Shown: in pieces, positions 9,457 to 19,575 of the stretch
How positions within the stretch are numbered: the first letter of the stretch is position 1
Layout of the letters: each line of letters opens with the position of its first letter
Source: Polaribacter sp. IC073
GTDB lineage: Bacteria > Bacteroidota > Bacteroidia > Flavobacteriales > Flavobacteriaceae
Direction: 5' to 3'
DNA length: 64,000 nucleotides
Assembly (NCBI RefSeq): GCF_007997075.1
Contig: NZ_VORS01000003.1
Coordinates: 62,001 to 126,000, forward strand
Notes under the pieces: generated by a model
Seen by the model: the letters and a program-made list of their open reading frames with translations, nothing else
What the model was told of the DNA's origin: nothing
Database searches by the model: none
Position numbers and translations under genes: made by a program

Positions 9457-12400
9457 TTATTCTTCTAATCTAACGTCTAAACCTAAACCTTTAAGTTCAT
9501 GCATTAAAACATTAAATGATTCTGGTAAACCTGGTTCTGGCATAGCTTCACCTTTCACAATACTTTCGTATGTTTTAGCTCTACCCATAACATCATCTGA
9601 TTTTACAGTTAAGATTTCTCTTAAGATACTAGATGCACCGTATGCTTCTAATGCCCAAACTTCCATCTCTCCAAAACGTTGACCCCCAAACTGAGCTTTA
9701 CCTCCTAATGGTTGTTGCGTAATTAATGAATATGGTCCAATAGAACGCGCATGCATTTTATCTTCAATCATGTGCCCTAACTTAATCATATAAATGATAC
9801 CAACAGTTGCCGGTTGATCGAAACGTTTTCCTGTTCCACCATCATATAAGTAAGTATGTCCAAATCTTGGTACACCTGCTTTATCTGTAATTACATTGAT
9901 CTGATCTAAAGATGCTCCATCAAAAATTGGTGTTGCATATTTAGTGTTTAATTTTTGACCTGCCCAACCAAGAACAGTTTCATAAATCTGACCAATATTC
10001 ATACGAGATGGTACCCCTAATGGATTTAACACGATGTCAACTGGAGTTCCGTCTTCTAAGAAAGGCATATCTTCTGCTCTTACTATACGAGCAACAATAC
10101 CTTTGTTACCATGACGACCCGCCATTTTATCTCCTACTTTTAATTTACGTTTTTTAGCAATGTAGACTTTTGCAAGTTTTAAAATTCCTGCTGGCAATTC
10201 ATCACCTACAGAGATCGTAAATTTTTGACGACGTAAAGAACCCTGTAAATCATTTACTTTAATCTTGTAGTTGTGAACTAATTCACCTACTAAATCATTC
10301 AGTTCTTTATCCGTAGTCCAAGAACCTGTTAAGTGCACATAATCATCAACAGAATTTAACATTTTAAGCGTATATTTTTTACCTTTTGGTAAAACTTCTT
10401 CTCCTAAATCATTAAAAACCCCTTGAGATGTTTTCCCACTGATTAAAGTGAATAATTTTTCAATTAATTCATCCTTTAACCCTTCGAATTTAGAAACAAA
10501 AGAAGATTCTAAAGTTGCAACTGCTTCTTTATCTCTTAATCTCTTGTTCTTATCTTTAACAGCTCTTCTAAATAACTTTTTATCAATTACTACACCTCTT
10601 AATGATGGTGAAGCTTTTAAAGATGCGTCTTTTACATCTCCCGCTTTATCCCCAAAAATAGCACGCAATAATTTTTCTTCGGGTGTTGGATCAGATTCTC
10701 CCTTAGGTGTAATTTTACCAATTAAAATATCACCAGGATTAACTTCTGCTCCAATTCTAATCATTCCATTTTCATCTAAATCTTTAGTAGCTTCTTCAGA
10801 AACATTAGGAATATCATTCGTTAACTCTTCAGTTCCTAGTTTTGTATCTCTTACGTCTAAAGAATACTCATCGATGTGAATAGATGTAAATATATCTTCA
10901 CGAACAACTTTCTCTGAAATTACAATTGCATCCTCAAAGTTATACCCTTTCCAAGGCATAAAGGCTACTTTCATATTTCTTCCTAAGGCTAATTCTCCTT
11001 TTTGTGTTGCATACCCTTCACAAAGAACTTGTCCTTCTTCAACTCTATCTCCTTTTTCTACAATCGGTTTTAAGTTGATATTTGTTCCTTGATTGGTTTT
11101 TCTAAATTTAATTAAGTTGTAAGAAATTTCATCAGATTCAAAACTTACAAGTTTCTCCTCATCTGTTCTGTCATACTTAATCGTAATTTTACGAGCATCT
11201 ACATAAATAACTTCACCAGGGCCTTCTGCATTGATTAAGATACGAGAATCTTTTGCAACTCTACGCTCTAAACCTGTACCTACAATTGGAGATTCTGGTC
11301 TTAATAATGGCACAGCTTGACGCATCATGTTCGATCCCATTAATGCACGATTGGCATCATCATGTTCTAAGAAAGGAATTAAAGATGCAGAGATAGATGC
11401 AATTTGATTTGGAGCAACGTCCATCAAATTAATTTCATCTGGTGTAACCACCGGAAAATCTCCCTCTTCTCTAGCAATAACTCTATCTAAGATAATAGAA
11501 CCATCCTCATTTAGTTTTAAGTTAGATTGGGCAGTTTTCATACCTTCTTCCTCTTCAGCACTTAAATAAATAGGCTCTTCTGTTGATACAATACCGTTTT
11601 CTACTTTTCTATAAGGAGTTTCAATAAACCCTAAATTATTCACTTTTGCAAAAACAGCAAGTGAAGAAATTAACCCAATATTTGGTCCCTCTGGAGTTTC
11701 AATAGGACATAGACGTCCGTAGTGAGTATAGTGAACATCACGCACCTCAAAACCAGCTCTTTCTCTTGACAAACCACCCGGTCCAAGTGCAGATAATCTA
11801 CGCTTGTGGGTAATCTCTGCTAATGGATTTGTTTGATCCATAAATTGAGATAATTGATTTGTTCCAAAGAATGAATTAATTACAGATGACAATGTTTTTG
11901 CATTAATTAAATCGATGGGTGTAAACACTTCGTTATCACGAACATTCATACGCTCACGAATTGTTCTAGCCATACGTGCTAAACCAACACCAAACTGACC
12001 TGCTAATTGTTCTCCAACCGTTCTTACACGTCTGTTAGACAAGTGATCAATATCATCAACCTCTGCTTTAGAATTGATTAACTCAATTAAATATTTAATA
12101 ATGGTTATAATATCTAATTTTGTTAATACTTTCTGGTCTATTGGTTCATTTAACTGAAGTTTGGTATTCATTCTAAAACGACCAACTTCTCCTAAATTAT
12201 AACGTTGTTCCGAAAAGAATAATTTATCTATAATACCTCTTGCAGTCTCCTCATCTGGCGGTTCTGCATTACGTAGTTGTCTATAAATATGTTCTACAGC
12301 TTCTTTTTCCGAATTTGTAGGATCTTTTTGTAAAGTATTATGTATAATTGCATAATCTGCCATATCGTTATCTTCTTTGTGAAGTAAAACGGTTTTAGCA

Positions 12401-13266
12401 CCTGCATCAATTATTTCATCAATATGTTCTTTATCTAAAATTGTATCACGATCGAAAATAATTTCATTTCTTTCGATAGATACAACTTCACCAGTATCTT
12501 CATCCACAAAATCTTCATGCCAAGTTTTTAAAACTCTAGCTGCTAATTTGCGACCTAATACCTTTTTCAATCCAGCTTTAGAAACTTTCACTTCTTCTGC
12601 AAGGTCAAAAATCTCTAAAATATCTTTATCTCTTTCAAAACCTATAGCTCTGAATAATGTTGTTACTGGTAATTTTTTCTTTCTATCAATATAAGCATAC
12701 ATTACTTGATTGATGTCGGTAGCAAATTCTATCCAAGAACCTTTGAAAGGAATTACTCTTGCTGAATATAATTTTGTACCGTTTGCATGGAAAGATTGCC
12801 CAAAGAATACACCAGGAGACCTGTGTAATTGAGAAACCACCACACGCTCTGCCCCATTAATTACAAAGGTACCAGAGTTTGTCATATAAGGAATTGTACC
12901 AAGATATACATCTTGAACAATAGTTTCGAAATCTTCGTGTTCTGGATCTGTACAATATAATTTTAGACGTGCTTTTAAAGGCACACTATGTGTAAGACCT
13001 CTTTCAATACATTCTTGAATAGAATATCTTGGTGGATCTACAAAGTAATCTAAAAATTCTAATACGAATTGATTTCTTGTATCAGTAATTGGAAAGTTAT
13101 CCATGAAGGTTTTGTACAAACCTTCTTCACCTCTTTCTTCTGCCTTAGTTTGAAGTTGGAAAAAATCTTGAAAAGATTTTACCTGAATATCCAAAAAGTC
13201 TGGATACTCTTTTATCATTTGAGAAGTAGCGAAGTTGATTCTTTCAGTAGTATTTTTCGTTGCCAA
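9457..13266 (-). CDS. rpoB: RNA polymerase subunit beta
   Basis: The second-largest polymerase subunit, 1269 residues. The rifampicin-binding cluster is easy to read near residues 470-500: [20 protein letters not shown] followed by [20 protein letters not shown]. The positions most often changed in resistance (Asp of MDQ, His of THKRR, Ser of LSALG) all carry the sensitive residue. The C-terminal part has the GRHGNKG and [20 protein letters not shown] motifs that close the active site and contact beta'. It follows rplL after a 143-base gap with hairpins and precedes rpoC. Intact. Confidence 0.98.
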   Translation of the reverse strand: MATKNTTERINFATSQMIKEYPDFLDIQVKSFQDFFQLQTKAEERGEEGLYKTFMDNFPITDTRNQFVLEFLDYFVDPPRYSIQECIERGLTHSVPLKARLKLYCTDPEHEDFETIVQDVYLGTIPYMTNSGTFVINGAERVVVSQLHRSPGVFFGQSFHANGTKLYSARVIPFKGSWIEFATDINQVMYAYIDRKKKLPVTTLFRAIGFERDKDILEIFDLAEEVKVSKAGLKKVLGRKLAARVLKTWHEDFVDEDTGEVVSIERNEIIFDRDTILDKEHIDEIIDAGAKTVLLHKEDNDMADYAIIHNTLQKDPTNSEKEAVEHIYRQLRNAEPPDEETARGIIDKLFFSEQRYNLGEVGRFRMNTKLQLNEPIDQKVLTKLDIITIIKYLIELINSKAEVDDIDHLSNRRVRTVGEQLAGQFGVGLARMARTIRERMNVRDNEVFTPIDLINAKTLSSVINSFFGTNQLSQFMDQTNPLAEITHKRRLSALGPGGLSRERAGFEVRDVHYTHYGRLCPIETPEGPNIGLISSLAVFAKVNNLGFIETPYRKVENGIVSTEEPIYLSAEEEEGMKTAQSNLKLNEDGSIILDRVIAREEGDFPVVTPDEINLMDVAPNQIASISASLIPFLEHDDANRALMGSNMMRQAVPLLRPESPIVGTGLERRVAKDSRILINAEGPGEVIYVDARKITIKYDRTDEEKLVSFESDEISYNLIKFRKTNQGTNINLKPIVEKGDRVEEGQVLCEGYATQKGELALGRNMKVAFMPWKGYNFEDAIVISEKVVREDIFTSIHIDEYSLDVRDTKLGTEELTNDIPNVSEEATKDLDENGMIRIGAEVNPGDILIGKITPKGESDPTPEEKLLRAIFGDKAGDVKDASLKASPSLRGVVIDKKLFRRAVKDKNKRLRDKEAVATLESSFVSKFEGLKDELIEKLFTLISGKTSQGVFNDLGEEVLPKGKKYTLKMLNSVDDYVHLTGSWTTDKELNDLVGELVHNYKIKVNDLQGSLRRQKFTISVGDELPAGILKLAKVYIAKKRKLKVGDKMAGRHGNKGIVARIVRAEDMPFLEDGTPVDIVLNPLGVPSRMNIGQIYETVLGWAGQKLNTKYATPIFDGASLDQINVITDKAGVPRFGHTYLYDGGTGKRFDQPATVGIIYMIKLGHMIEDKMHARSIGPYSLITQQPLGGKAQFGGQRFGEMEVWALEAYGASSILREILTVKSDDVMGRAKTYESIVKGEAMPEPGLPESFNVLMHELKGLGLDVRLEE

Positions 13267-13327
13267 AAGAGAGTATTTTTTTGATTAAAATCTGAAATAA
13301 AATAAAAAACGAATATATACACAAAAT

Positions 13328-13400
13328 GGTTTAGGCCTAAAAACGAACGTTTCTAGTACCTAAACCTAAATTTGTTTTCCCGTTACGCGTGAACGTCGGG
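13328..13400 (-). promoter_or_regulatory. Hairpins in the rplL-rpoB gap
   Basis: GGTTTAGG (13328-13335) pairs with CCTAAACC (13359-13366), with a small inner AAAC/GTTT pair. Closer to rplL, the stretch 13379-13400 forms a CCCG/CGGG-closed stem. Neither has a clear T tail. In other bacteria this gap holds an attenuator or RNase site that lowers rpoB expression relative to the ribosomal proteins, and this could serve the same role. Confidence 0.45.
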
Positions 13401-13409
13401 AGTAATAGC

Positions 13410-13784
13410 TTATTTAAGCTCTACCTCAGCTCCAGCTGCTTCTAAAGATGCTTTAAGCGCTTCCGCTTCATCCTTAGATACTGCTTCTTTTACTGCTGCT
13501 GGTGCGCTATCAACGATACCTTTTGCTTCTTTCAATCCTAAACCAGTTAATTCTTTAACTAATTTTACAACTGCAAGTTTAGAACCTCCTGCTGCCGTTA
13601 AAATCACGTCAAATTCAGTTTGCTCTTCTGCTTCATCTTCTCCTCCTGCTGCTGGTCCTGCAACTGTAACTGCTGCTGCTGCTGGCTCAATACCATACTC
13701 ATCTTTTAAGATAGTAGCTAATTCATTAACTTCTTTTACTGTTAAGTTAACTAACTGCTCTGCGAAATCTTTTAATTCTGCCAT
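13410..13784 (-). CDS. rplL: 50S ribosomal protein bL12 (L7/L12)
   Basis: Stalk protein of the large subunit, 124 residues, present as dimers bound to uL10, which recruits translation GTPases. The N-terminal dimerisation helix ([20 protein letters not shown]), the Ala/Gly-rich hinge near 38-52 and the C-terminal factor-binding domain ([20 protein letters not shown], then [15 protein letters not shown]) are all in the usual order. The gene is 49 bases after rplJ. Confidence 0.97.
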   Translation of the reverse strand: MAELKDFAEQLVNLTVKEVNELATILKDEYGIEPAAAAVTVAGPAAGGEDEAEEQTEFDVILTAAGGSKLAVVKLVKELTGLGLKEAKGIVDSAPAAVKEAVSKDEAEALKASLEAAGAEVELK

Positions 13785-13833
13785 TGTAATTGTTTTTAAA
13801 ATGTTGTTTATTATAGTTTATTTGTGCGCGTAA

Positions 13834-14352
13834 TTATTTTTCAGATAATGTCTTAACAATACCTGAAAGTATTTGTCCACCTGATTGTAATGCTGAAATT
13901 ACATTCTTAGCAGGAGACTGTAATAATCCAATGATTTCACCAATAAGTTCTTCTCTAGATTTAATGTCTACTAAAGCATCTAATTGATCATCTCCAATAT
14001 AAATAGACTCTTCTGCAAATGCACCTTTTAATAAAGGCTTATTCTGAGACTTCTTTCTAAAATCTTTGATTAACTTCGCAGGCGCATTTGCAGCCTCAGA
14101 AGTCATCATTGAAGTATTTCCTTTTAATACTGTTGGTAAGTCTCCAAAATCTTTGTCTGAAGCCTCCATTGCTTTTGCAAGTAATGTATTCTTAACAACT
14201 GATAACTGTACATTCGCTTTGAAACAAGCTCTACGTAAGTTCGTAGTAGTTTGTGCGTTTAATCCAGATATATCTGCTAAATATAACGTATTTGTGTCTG
14301 CTAATACTGCTGTTAAATCTTGTATTACTTGTGATTTCTCTTCTCTAGTCAT
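13834..14352 (-). CDS. rplJ: 50S ribosomal protein uL10
   Basis: Base of the ribosomal stalk, 172 residues, standard length. The N-terminal rRNA-binding domain (MTREEKSQVIQDL, then LADISGLNAQTTTNLRR) and the C-terminal helices that bind bL12 dimers are present. It sits 19 bases after rplA, so no room remains for a long separate leader; in many bacteria uL10 with bL12 represses its own mRNA by binding that leader. Here any control site would lie inside rplA or around the start. Confidence 0.96.
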   Translation of the reverse strand: MTREEKSQVIQDLTAVLADTNTLYLADISGLNAQTTTNLRRACFKANVQLSVVKNTLLAKAMEASDKDFGDLPTVLKGNTSMMTSEAANAPAKLIKDFRKKSQNKPLLKGAFAEESIYIGDDQLDALVDIKSREELIGEIIGLLQSPAKNVISALQSGGQILSGIVKTLSEK

Positions 14353-14371
14353 GATTATAAGTTTTAACGTA

Positions 14372-15061
14372 TTAAACAGCTTTCACCTCAACCTGAATAC
14401 TAGGACTCATGGTACTAGACATAAAAACGCTTTTTACGTACGTTCCTTTTGCAGTTGTTGGTTTCAATTTAATAATTGTTTGTATTAACTCGTTTGCATT
14501 TTCTTCAATTTTTTGAGCATCGAAAGATACTTTACCAATTGCAGCATGTACGATACCAGTTTTATCAACCTTAAAGTCAATTTTACCAGCTTTTACATCC
14601 TGTACAGCTTTTGCAACATCCATTGTTACCGTACCAGTTTTTGGGTTTGGCATTAAACCTCTAGGACCTAAAATTCTTCCTAAAGGACCTAATTTACCCA
14701 TTACACTTGGCATTGTAATAATTACATCTACATCTGTCCATCCTCCTTTAATCTTCTGAAGGTATTCATCTAACCCAACATAATCTGCACCCGCTGCTGT
14801 AGCTTCTGCTTCTTTATCTGGAGTTACTAATGCTAATACTTTTACATCTTTTCCTGTTCCGTGAGGTAGTGTTACAACTCCACGAACCATTTGATTAGCT
14901 TTACGAGGATCTACCCCTAAACGTATTGCTAAATCTACTGATGCATCAAACTTTACATTAGTAATGTCTTTGACTAGCGCTGAAGCTGCTGCTAAATCAT
15001 AAGATTTAGAGCTATCTACCTTTGCGTAAGCTTCTTTTTGCTTTTTTGTTAATTTTGCCAT
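14372..15061 (-). CDS. rplA: 50S ribosomal protein uL1
   Basis: The L1 stalk protein, 229 residues, moves deacylated tRNA out of the E site and in many bacteria represses its own operon. Hallmarks are the N-terminal [29 protein letters not shown] near 59-71, the loop [20 protein letters not shown] near 125-144 and the C-terminal [18 protein letters not shown]. It starts 20 bases after rplK. Confidence 0.97.
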   Translation of the reverse strand: MAKLTKKQKEAYAKVDSSKSYDLAAASALVKDITNVKFDASVDLAIRLGVDPRKANQMVRGVVTLPHGTGKDVKVLALVTPDKEAEATAAGADYVGLDEYLQKIKGGWTDVDVIITMPSVMGKLGPLGRILGPRGLMPNPKTGTVTMDVAKAVQDVKAGKIDFKVDKTGIVHAAIGKVSFDAQKIEENANELIQTIIKLKPTTAKGTYVKSVFMSSTMSPSIQVEVKAV

Positions 15062-15081
15062 TTTACTACTTTTTATAAAGT

Positions 15082-15519
15082 TTATGCTGGTGCATCACCT
15101 TTTACTGTTAATCCCATAGAACGTGCTGTACCTGCAATCATATGCATTGCTGAAGAAATCTTAAAGGCATTTAAATCTACCATTTTGTCTTCTGCAATCG
15201 TTTTAATTTGATCCCAAGTAACTGATGCTACTTTCTTTCTGTTTGGTTCTCCTGAACCCTTTTTAATTTTGGCCGCTTCTAGTAACTGAACTGCTGCAGG
15301 AGGAGTCTTTACAAGAAAATCAAATGATTTATCTTTATAAACAGTAATAACAACAGGTAAAACTTTACCTTGTTTGTCTTGCGTTCTTGCATTAAACTGT
15401 TTACAGAACTCCATAATGTTAACACCAGCAGCTCCTAAAGCAGGTCCAACCGGCGGCGATGGATTCGCTGCGCCTCCCTTAACTTGTAACTTAACTACTT
15501 TACTAACTTCTTTTGCCAT
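15082..15519 (-). CDS. rplK: 50S ribosomal protein uL11
   Basis: Protein of the GTPase-associated centre, 145 residues, binding 23S rRNA helices 43/44 and needed for the stringent response. The proline-rich N-terminal hinge ([20 protein letters not shown]) and the rRNA-binding C-terminal domain ([18 protein letters not shown]) are clear. It opens the four-gene ribosomal set 78 bases after nusG. Confidence 0.97.
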   Translation of the reverse strand: MAKEVSKVVKLQVKGGAANPSPPVGPALGAAGVNIMEFCKQFNARTQDKQGKVLPVVITVYKDKSFDFLVKTPPAAVQLLEAAKIKKGSGEPNRKKVASVTWDQIKTIAEDKMVDLNAFKISSAMHMIAGTARSMGLTVKGDAPA

Positions 15520-15597
15520 TTTAAAAATGTTTACTGATTTGTTTTAATTTGGAAGCTAAAAACAAATCGTTATCAATTATATATATTTGTGTAACAA

Positions 15598-16149
15598 TTA
15601 TATCTTTTCTACTTGCATATAACTTAATTCTAATGGTGTTTTTCTTCCGAATATTTTTACCATCACTTCAAGTTTGCGCTTTTCTTCGTTTACTTTTTCT
15701 ATTGTACCGTCAAATCCATTAAAAGGACCGTCTACAACTTTTACAGTTTCTCCTATGTTAAAAGGGATTGCTATGTTTTCATCTTGAACAGAAAGTTCAT
15801 CAACCTTACCTAGCATTCTATTTACTTCAGACTTACGCATAGGAACAGGCTCACCACCTTTCACTTCACCTAAAAAACCAATAACTCCCGTAATTCCTTT
15901 AATTACGTGAGGTACTTCTCCTGAAAGATTCGCTTCTACCATGATATAACCTGGAAAATAAACTCTTTCTCTGTTTACTTTTTTCCCGTCTCTAATCTGG
16001 ATCACTTTTTCTGTAGGTACAATAACTTGACTTACATAATCTGATAAACCAACACGTGATATTTCAGTTTCTATATAAGCTTTCACTTTATTTTCTTGTC
16101 CACCAATGGCTCTTACAACATACCATTTCATTACTGAATCAGCTGCCAT
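15598..16149 (-). CDS. nusG: Transcription elongation/termination factor NusG
   Basis: NusG, 183 residues, binds RNA polymerase through its N-terminal NGN domain (KWYVVRAIGGQENKVKAYIE near 9-28; FPGYIMVEANL near 64-74). It contacts Rho or ribosomal protein S10 through its C-terminal KOW domain (VKVVDGPFNGFDGTIEKVNE near 134-153). The start ATG is two bases after the secE stop, so the two are translated together, as is usual in bacteria. Confidence 0.97.
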   Translation of the reverse strand: MAADSVMKWYVVRAIGGQENKVKAYIETEISRVGLSDYVSQVIVPTEKVIQIRDGKKVNRERVYFPGYIMVEANLSGEVPHVIKGITGVIGFLGEVKGGEPVPMRKSEVNRMLGKVDELSVQDENIAIPFNIGETVKVVDGPFNGFDGTIEKVNEEKRKLEVMVKIFGRKTPLELSYMQVEKI

Positions 16150-16151
16150 TA

Positions 16152-16349
16152 TTAATTGGTTTTAAACATTGTAAAAAAATTATCTAAACCTGTTTGAAAA
16201 ACATAGTCGATACCAGCTACTGCTAGTGCAAACAAAATAGTAAATACAGCTACAGTTACTGTTGTTTTTTGAGCATCTTCTTTGGATATCCAAGTCATGT
16301 GATTGCTCAGTTCATCAAAAGAATCTTTAATATATTGTATAAACTTCAT
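16152..16349 (-). CDS. secE: Preprotein translocase subunit SecE
   Basis: Short single-span SecE, 65 residues from the ATG at 16349 (MKFIQYIKDSFDELSNHMTW). A longer reading from 16370 would run into the 3' end of tRNA-Trp, so the internal Met is preferred. The amphipathic cytoplasmic helix with the conserved W and KK-type segment precedes one membrane helix (TVAVFTILFALAVAGIDYVF, about 35-54). It clamps SecY in the translocon. It is placed 18 bases after tRNA-Trp and two bases before nusG. Confidence 0.95.
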   Translation of the reverse strand: MKFIQYIKDSFDELSNHMTWISKEDAQKTTVTVAVFTILFALAVAGIDYVFQTGLDNFFTMFKTN

Positions 16350-16367
16350 TCTACTTGTATGTTTTTG

Positions 16368-16439
16368 CACGGGCGGAGAGATTCGAACTCCCGACAGCTG
16401 GTTTTGGAGACCAGTGCTCTACCGCTGAACTACGCCCGT
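16368..16439 (-). tRNA. tRNA-Trp (CCA)
   Basis: A 72-base cloverleaf on the minus strand. The acceptor ACGGGCG pairs with CGCCCGT, the T arm is GGGAG-TTCGAAT-CTCTC, and the anticodon loop TCTCCAA gives CCA for tryptophan. It lies between tuf and secE, the standard position in Bacteroidota, and must be cut out of the tuf-secE transcript. Confidence 0.95.
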
Positions 16440-16518
16440 TTCTTATTCATTGATAAAGGCGTTCCGTTAAAAACGGAACACCCTTTGAATTTATTTATTA
16501 ATAAACTAATAATTAATA

Positions 16519-17706
16519 TTAATCTAATAATTCAGTTACCTGACCAGCTCCAACTGTTCTACCACCCTCACGGATTGCGAAACGTAAACCAATATTTAAT
16601 GCAATTGGTTGAATTAGGTCTACAGTAATTGTTAAGTTATCTCCTGGCATTACCATTTCAACACCATCAGGTAAGTTAATTGTACCTGTTACATCTGTAG
16701 TTCTAACATAGAACTGTGGACGGTAGTTGTTATGGAATGGTGTATGACGACCACCTTCTTCTTTCTTTAAAACATAAACTTCTGCTTTAAATTTAGCGTG
16801 TGGTGTTACAGAACCTGGCTTACAGATTACCATACCTCTCTTAATATCTTCTTTTGCTATACCTCTTAATAAGATACCTGCATTATCTCCTGCCTCACCT
16901 CTATCTAAGATTTGACGGAACATTTCAATACCAGTAACAGTAGAAGTCATTTTTTCAGCTCCCATACCAATAATATCAACAACATCACCAGTATTAGCGA
17001 TTCCTGTTTCAATACGACCAGTAGCTACAGTACCACGTCCAGTAATAGAAAATACATCTTCCACTGGCATTAAGAAATCTTTATCAACTTCTCTTAAAGG
17101 CTCTTCAATCCAAACATCAACTTGTGCCATTAATTCTAACACAGTATCAACCCATTTTTGCTCACCATTTAAAGCACCTAAAGCAGAACCTGAAACAACA
17201 GGACCATTATCTCCATCATAATCATAGAAAGATAATAATTCTCTAACTTCCATATCTACTAACTCAAGTAACTCCTCATCATCTACCATGTCAACTTTAT
17301 TCAAGAAAACAACCATACGAGGAATACCTACCTGACGACCTAATAAAATATGCTCTCTTGTTTGAGGCATAGGACCATCTGTTGCAGCAACCACTAATAT
17401 AGCACCGTCCATTTGAGCAGCACCTGTTACCATGTTCTTTACGTAATCCGCGTGACCTGGACAATCTACGTGCGCATAGTGACGATTTGCTGTTTGGTAT
17501 TCTACGTGAGAAGTATTAATTGTAATACCTCTTTCTTTTTCTTCTGGAGCATTATCAATCTGATCAAAAGATCTAGCTTCAGAGAATCCTGCATCAGCTA
17601 ATACTTTAGTAATAGCCGCAGTTAAAGTTGTTTTACCGTGATCTACGTGTCCGATAGTACCAATATTTAAGTGTGGTTTCGAACGGTCAAAAGTTCCTTT
17701 TGCCAT
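16519..17706 (-). CDS. tuf: Elongation factor Tu
   Basis: EF-Tu, 395 residues, carries aminoacyl-tRNA to the ribosome. The G1 motif GHVDHGKT is at residues 19-26, and the switch region ([17 protein letters not shown]), [12 protein letters not shown] (G3), NKVDM (G4) and SAL (G5) follow in order. The beta-barrel domains 2 and 3 end with the usual [17 protein letters not shown]. It follows four tRNA genes and precedes tRNA-Trp, so it is part of a mixed tRNA/mRNA transcript. Only one copy is in this window. Confidence 0.98.
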   Translation of the reverse strand: MAKGTFDRSKPHLNIGTIGHVDHGKTTLTAAITKVLADAGFSEARSFDQIDNAPEEKERGITINTSHVEYQTANRHYAHVDCPGHADYVKNMVTGAAQMDGAILVVAATDGPMPQTREHILLGRQVGIPRMVVFLNKVDMVDDEELLELVDMEVRELLSFYDYDGDNGPVVSGSALGALNGEQKWVDTVLELMAQVDVWIEEPLREVDKDFLMPVEDVFSITGRGTVATGRIETGIANTGDVVDIIGMGAEKMTSTVTGIEMFRQILDRGEAGDNAGILLRGIAKEDIKRGMVICKPGSVTPHAKFKAEVYVLKKEEGGRHTPFHNNYRPQFYVRTTDVTGTINLPDGVEMVMPGDNLTITVDLIQPIALNIGLRFAIREGGRTVGAGQVTELLD

Positions 17707-17765
17707 AATTATTAATTTTAATTCTTAGTTTAAATATATTTAATGTGTAATAATACATAAAAATG

Positions 17766-17838
17766 AGCCAGCGATGGGAGTTGAACCCACGACCTCATCC
17801 CTACCAAGGATGCGCTCTACCAACTGAGCTACACCGGC
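17766..17838 (-). tRNA. tRNA-Thr (GGU)
   Basis: A 73-base cloverleaf. The acceptor GCCGGTG pairs with CGCTGGC (one G-T pair), the T arm is GTGGG-TTCAACT-CCCAT, and the anticodon loop contains GGT. It is the last of four tandem tRNAs before tuf. Confidence 0.95.
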
Positions 17839-17853
17839 TTGTTGATATCTTTG

Positions 17854-17926
17854 AGCGAAAGACCGGGTTCGAACCGGCGACATTCAGCTTGGAAGGCTGA
17901 CGCTCTACCAACTGAGCTACTTTCGC
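17854..17926 (-). tRNA. tRNA-Gly (UCC)
   Basis: A 73-base cloverleaf. The acceptor GCGAAAG pairs with CTTTCGC, the T arm is GCCGG-TTCGAAC-CCGGT, and the anticodon loop CTTCCAA gives TCC. Confidence 0.95.
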
Positions 17927-17942
17927 AATACTATGTAAATTG

Positions 17943-18024
17943 TGGGGAGAGCAGGATTCGAACCTGCGAAGACGTAGTCAACGGAGTTACAGTCCGTCCT
18001 CGTTGGCCGCTTGAGTATCTCCCC
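17943..18024 (-). tRNA. tRNA-Tyr (GUA)
   Basis: An 82-base class II tRNA with a long variable arm. The acceptor GGGGAGA pairs with TCTCCCC, the T arm is GCAGG-TTCGAAT-CCTGC, and the anticodon loop CTGTAAC gives GTA. Confidence 0.95.
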
Positions 18025-18079
18025 TTTAATTTACTATTTTAATGAACTTCAAATTACTTTCGTAATTTATTGTTTTTTG

Positions 18080-18153
18080 AGCCGATGGAGGGACTCGAAC
18101 CCACGACCTGCTGATTACAAATCAGCTGCTCTAGCCAGCTGAGCTACATCGGC
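18080..18153 (-). tRNA. tRNA-Thr (UGU)
   Basis: A 74-base cloverleaf. The acceptor GCCGATG pairs with CATCGGC, the T arm contains GGTTCGAGTCC-like sequence, and the anticodon loop TTTGTAA gives TGT. It is the first tRNA of the Thr-Tyr-Gly-Thr-tuf transcript. Confidence 0.95.
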
Positions 18154-18193
18154 TTTTAATGCTAAAAAACAACCCGCTATTTCTAACGGATTG

Positions 18194-18201
18194 CAAATGT
18201 A
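18194..18201 (-). promoter_or_regulatory. -7 box of the tRNA-tuf operon
   Basis: TACATTTG on the minus strand matches TAnnTTTG and lies 40 bases before the first tRNA. It is probably the main promoter of the Thr-Tyr-Gly-Thr-tuf-Trp-secE-nusG transcript. Confidence 0.5.
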
Positions 18202-18259
18202 TAAAGTTTTTTCGTATTCTAAAACTTTTTATTAATTTTTTTTTGTTTTTTTTTTCAAC

Positions 18260-18568
18260 TTAAGAAATCTGAGCATCTCTTTGCTTCTCTTTTGACCTCT
18301 TTAATTGCCTTTTCAGATTATCAACCGCAGCGTTTACACCTTCTTCAAAGGTTTTTGTTTCTCTTTTAACCATTAACTCACTACCGGGGATATTTATTTT
18401 TATTTCTGTAATTTTATTTTCTTTATCACTTGTATTTTGAACTTTTAAGAAAACTTCTGCGTTTACGATCTTATCATGGAACTTTGTTAATGCCGAAACT
18501 TTAGTTTCTACAAATTCAATTAATTCATTATCTGCATTAAAATTTACTGATTGTGTGAATACTTTCAT
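18260..18568 (-). CDS. hpf: Ribosome hibernation-promoting factor, short HPF/RaiA type
   Basis: A small protein (102 residues) of the HPF/RaiA/YfiA family: MKVFTQSVNFNADNELIEFV, a central beta-sheet (AEVFLKVQNTSDKENKITEI) and a basic C-terminal helix (NAAVDNLKRQLKRSKEKQRD). Such proteins block the decoding centre of idle ribosomes in stationary phase. It lacks the C-terminal extension of long HPF. Its ATG overlaps the TGA of the upstream recombinase gene (ATGA), so the two are translationally coupled; this recombinase-HPF pair is common in Flavobacteriia. Confidence 0.93.
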   Translation of the reverse strand: MKVFTQSVNFNADNELIEFVETKVSALTKFHDKIVNAEVFLKVQNTSDKENKITEIKINIPGSELMVKRETKTFEEGVNAAVDNLKRQLKRSKEKQRDAQIS

Positions 18569-19476
18569 TGGTTATTCTTTTTATTGCTTCTAGGGTGAGC
18601 ATTATTATACACTTTTTTTATTGCATCAAGACTATTGTGTGTATAGACTTGTGTGGAGGCTAAAGAAGAATGCCCTAGCAATTCTTTAACCGAATTTAAA
18701 TCTGCGCCTTCATTTAACAGGTGTGTTGCAAAAGAATGCCTTAAAATATGAGGGCTCTTTTTTACCTTTGAAGAGACCTGACTAAAGTAAGAATTAATAA
18801 TTCTGTAAACAAGTGTTTCATATAATTTATTTCCTTTTGAAGTAATTAAAAGAAACTCTGAATGAAATCTATTTGCTGCTTTTAATGCTACATACTTATT
18901 TAAAGTTTCTAAAACAGATGTAAGTATTGGCACGAAACGTTCTTTGTTTCTTTTTCCTAAAACTTTAATGGTCTTTTCTGAAATATTTACCTCCGCTTCT
19001 TTTATATTTATTAATTCTGTTCTTCGGATGCCAGTTGAATACAAAAGTTCTACTATTAACTTATTTCTAATAGCATCGAAATCTTCTTCTTTGTCTATGT
19101 TTTGTATTACAGTATTAATTTCTCTAGAAGTAAAAGGGACTTGCACTTTCTTAGCTACTTTGAGAGCTTTGTGTTTGGTAAGAGGATTTATTTCTATTTG
19201 TGCTGTTTTTTGAAGAAATTTATAAAACGATTTTAATGAACTGACTTTTCTATTGATACTATTATTTGATATATCAGCATCCACTAAGCTAACTACCCAA
19301 CTTCTTACTTGTGGGTAACTAATAGTTCTTAAACTTTCTTGATCATAAGTGACTTCACAAAAGTCTTTAAAAGCAACTAAATCTGTTTTATATGCTGTGA
19401 TAGTGTGTTTAGAATACCCTTTCTCTAAAAAAAGATATTCTAAAAAGGATGTTATGTAAGTGTTCTCTTTTAACAA
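18565..19476 (-). CDS. xerC: Tyrosine recombinase, chromosomal Xer type
   Basis: A 303-residue tyrosine recombinase with the N-terminal core-binding domain (about 5-95) and the catalytic domain. The catalytic residues are all present: Arg151 (TGIRRTEL), Lys175 (GKRNKER), His243 and Arg246 (HILRHSFATHLL), His269 (LLGHSS) and the nucleophile Tyr278 (STQVYTH). It is the housekeeping type that resolves chromosome dimers at dif, not an element-borne integrase: there is no att site or cargo beside it, and the rpsU-xer-hpf-tRNA order is a stable one. The start appears to be TTG at 19476, since a stop lies six bases upstream in frame and no ATG is near. XerC versus XerD cannot be settled here. Confidence 0.92.
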   Translation of the reverse strand: MLKENTYITSFLEYLFLEKGYSKHTITAYKTDLVAFKDFCEVTYDQESLRTISYPQVRSWVVSLVDADISNNSINRKVSSLKSFYKFLQKTAQIEINPLTKHKALKVAKKVQVPFTSREINTVIQNIDKEEDFDAIRNKLIVELLYSTGIRRTELINIKEAEVNISEKTIKVLGKRNKERFVPILTSVLETLNKYVALKAANRFHSEFLLITSKGNKLYETLVYRIINSYFSQVSSKVKKSPHILRHSFATHLLNEGADLNSVKELLGHSSLASTQVYTHNSLDAIKKVYNNAHPRSNKKNNQ

Positions 19477-19492
19477 CGCTTATTATTTATCT

Positions 19493-19500
19493 CAAAGTTA
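19493..19500 (-). promoter_or_regulatory. -7 box of the xer-hpf pair
   Basis: TAACTTTG on the minus strand matches TAnnTTTG and lies 17 bases before the TTG start, downstream of the rpsU terminator. It would give the pair its own promoter with a very short leader. Confidence 0.45.
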
Positions 19501-19513
19501 CTAAAATTAAACG

Positions 19514-19552
19514 CAAAAAAAATCTCATAACACAAAATTGTGTTACGAGATT
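19514..19552 (-). terminator. Terminator after rpsU
   Basis: Arms of 14 bases (19522-19535 and 19538-19551) pair with a single mismatch, and the minus strand then carries a run of T. It separates rpsU from the xer-hpf pair. Confidence 0.75.
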
Positions 19553-19575
19553 TATACTCTAAAAATAAGTTATTT

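Noticed and set aside
10448..10879. 143-codon plus-strand open frame inside rpoB
   Set aside because: Antisense shadow of a highly conserved gene; its Ser/Leu-rich content is that expected from the opposite strand.
15582..15589. TATATTTG on the plus strand, a perfect -7 box
   Set aside because: No plus-strand gene follows; it would only make antisense RNA to nusG. Probably chance in AT-rich DNA.
16269..16628. 119-codon plus-strand open frame
   Set aside because: It lies antisense to secE, tRNA-Trp and the end of tuf, with no promoter or family.
17839..18042. 67-codon plus-strand open frame with cysteine-rich C-terminal part
   Set aside because: It is antisense to tRNA-Gly and tRNA-Tyr; tRNA reverse complements often give such false proteins.
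18565..19476. Tyrosine recombinase as a sign of an integrated element
   Set aside because: Its gene neighbourhood (rpsU, hpf, tRNA-tuf) is housekeeping and no att repeats or cargo were found; it is a chromosomal Xer enzyme.
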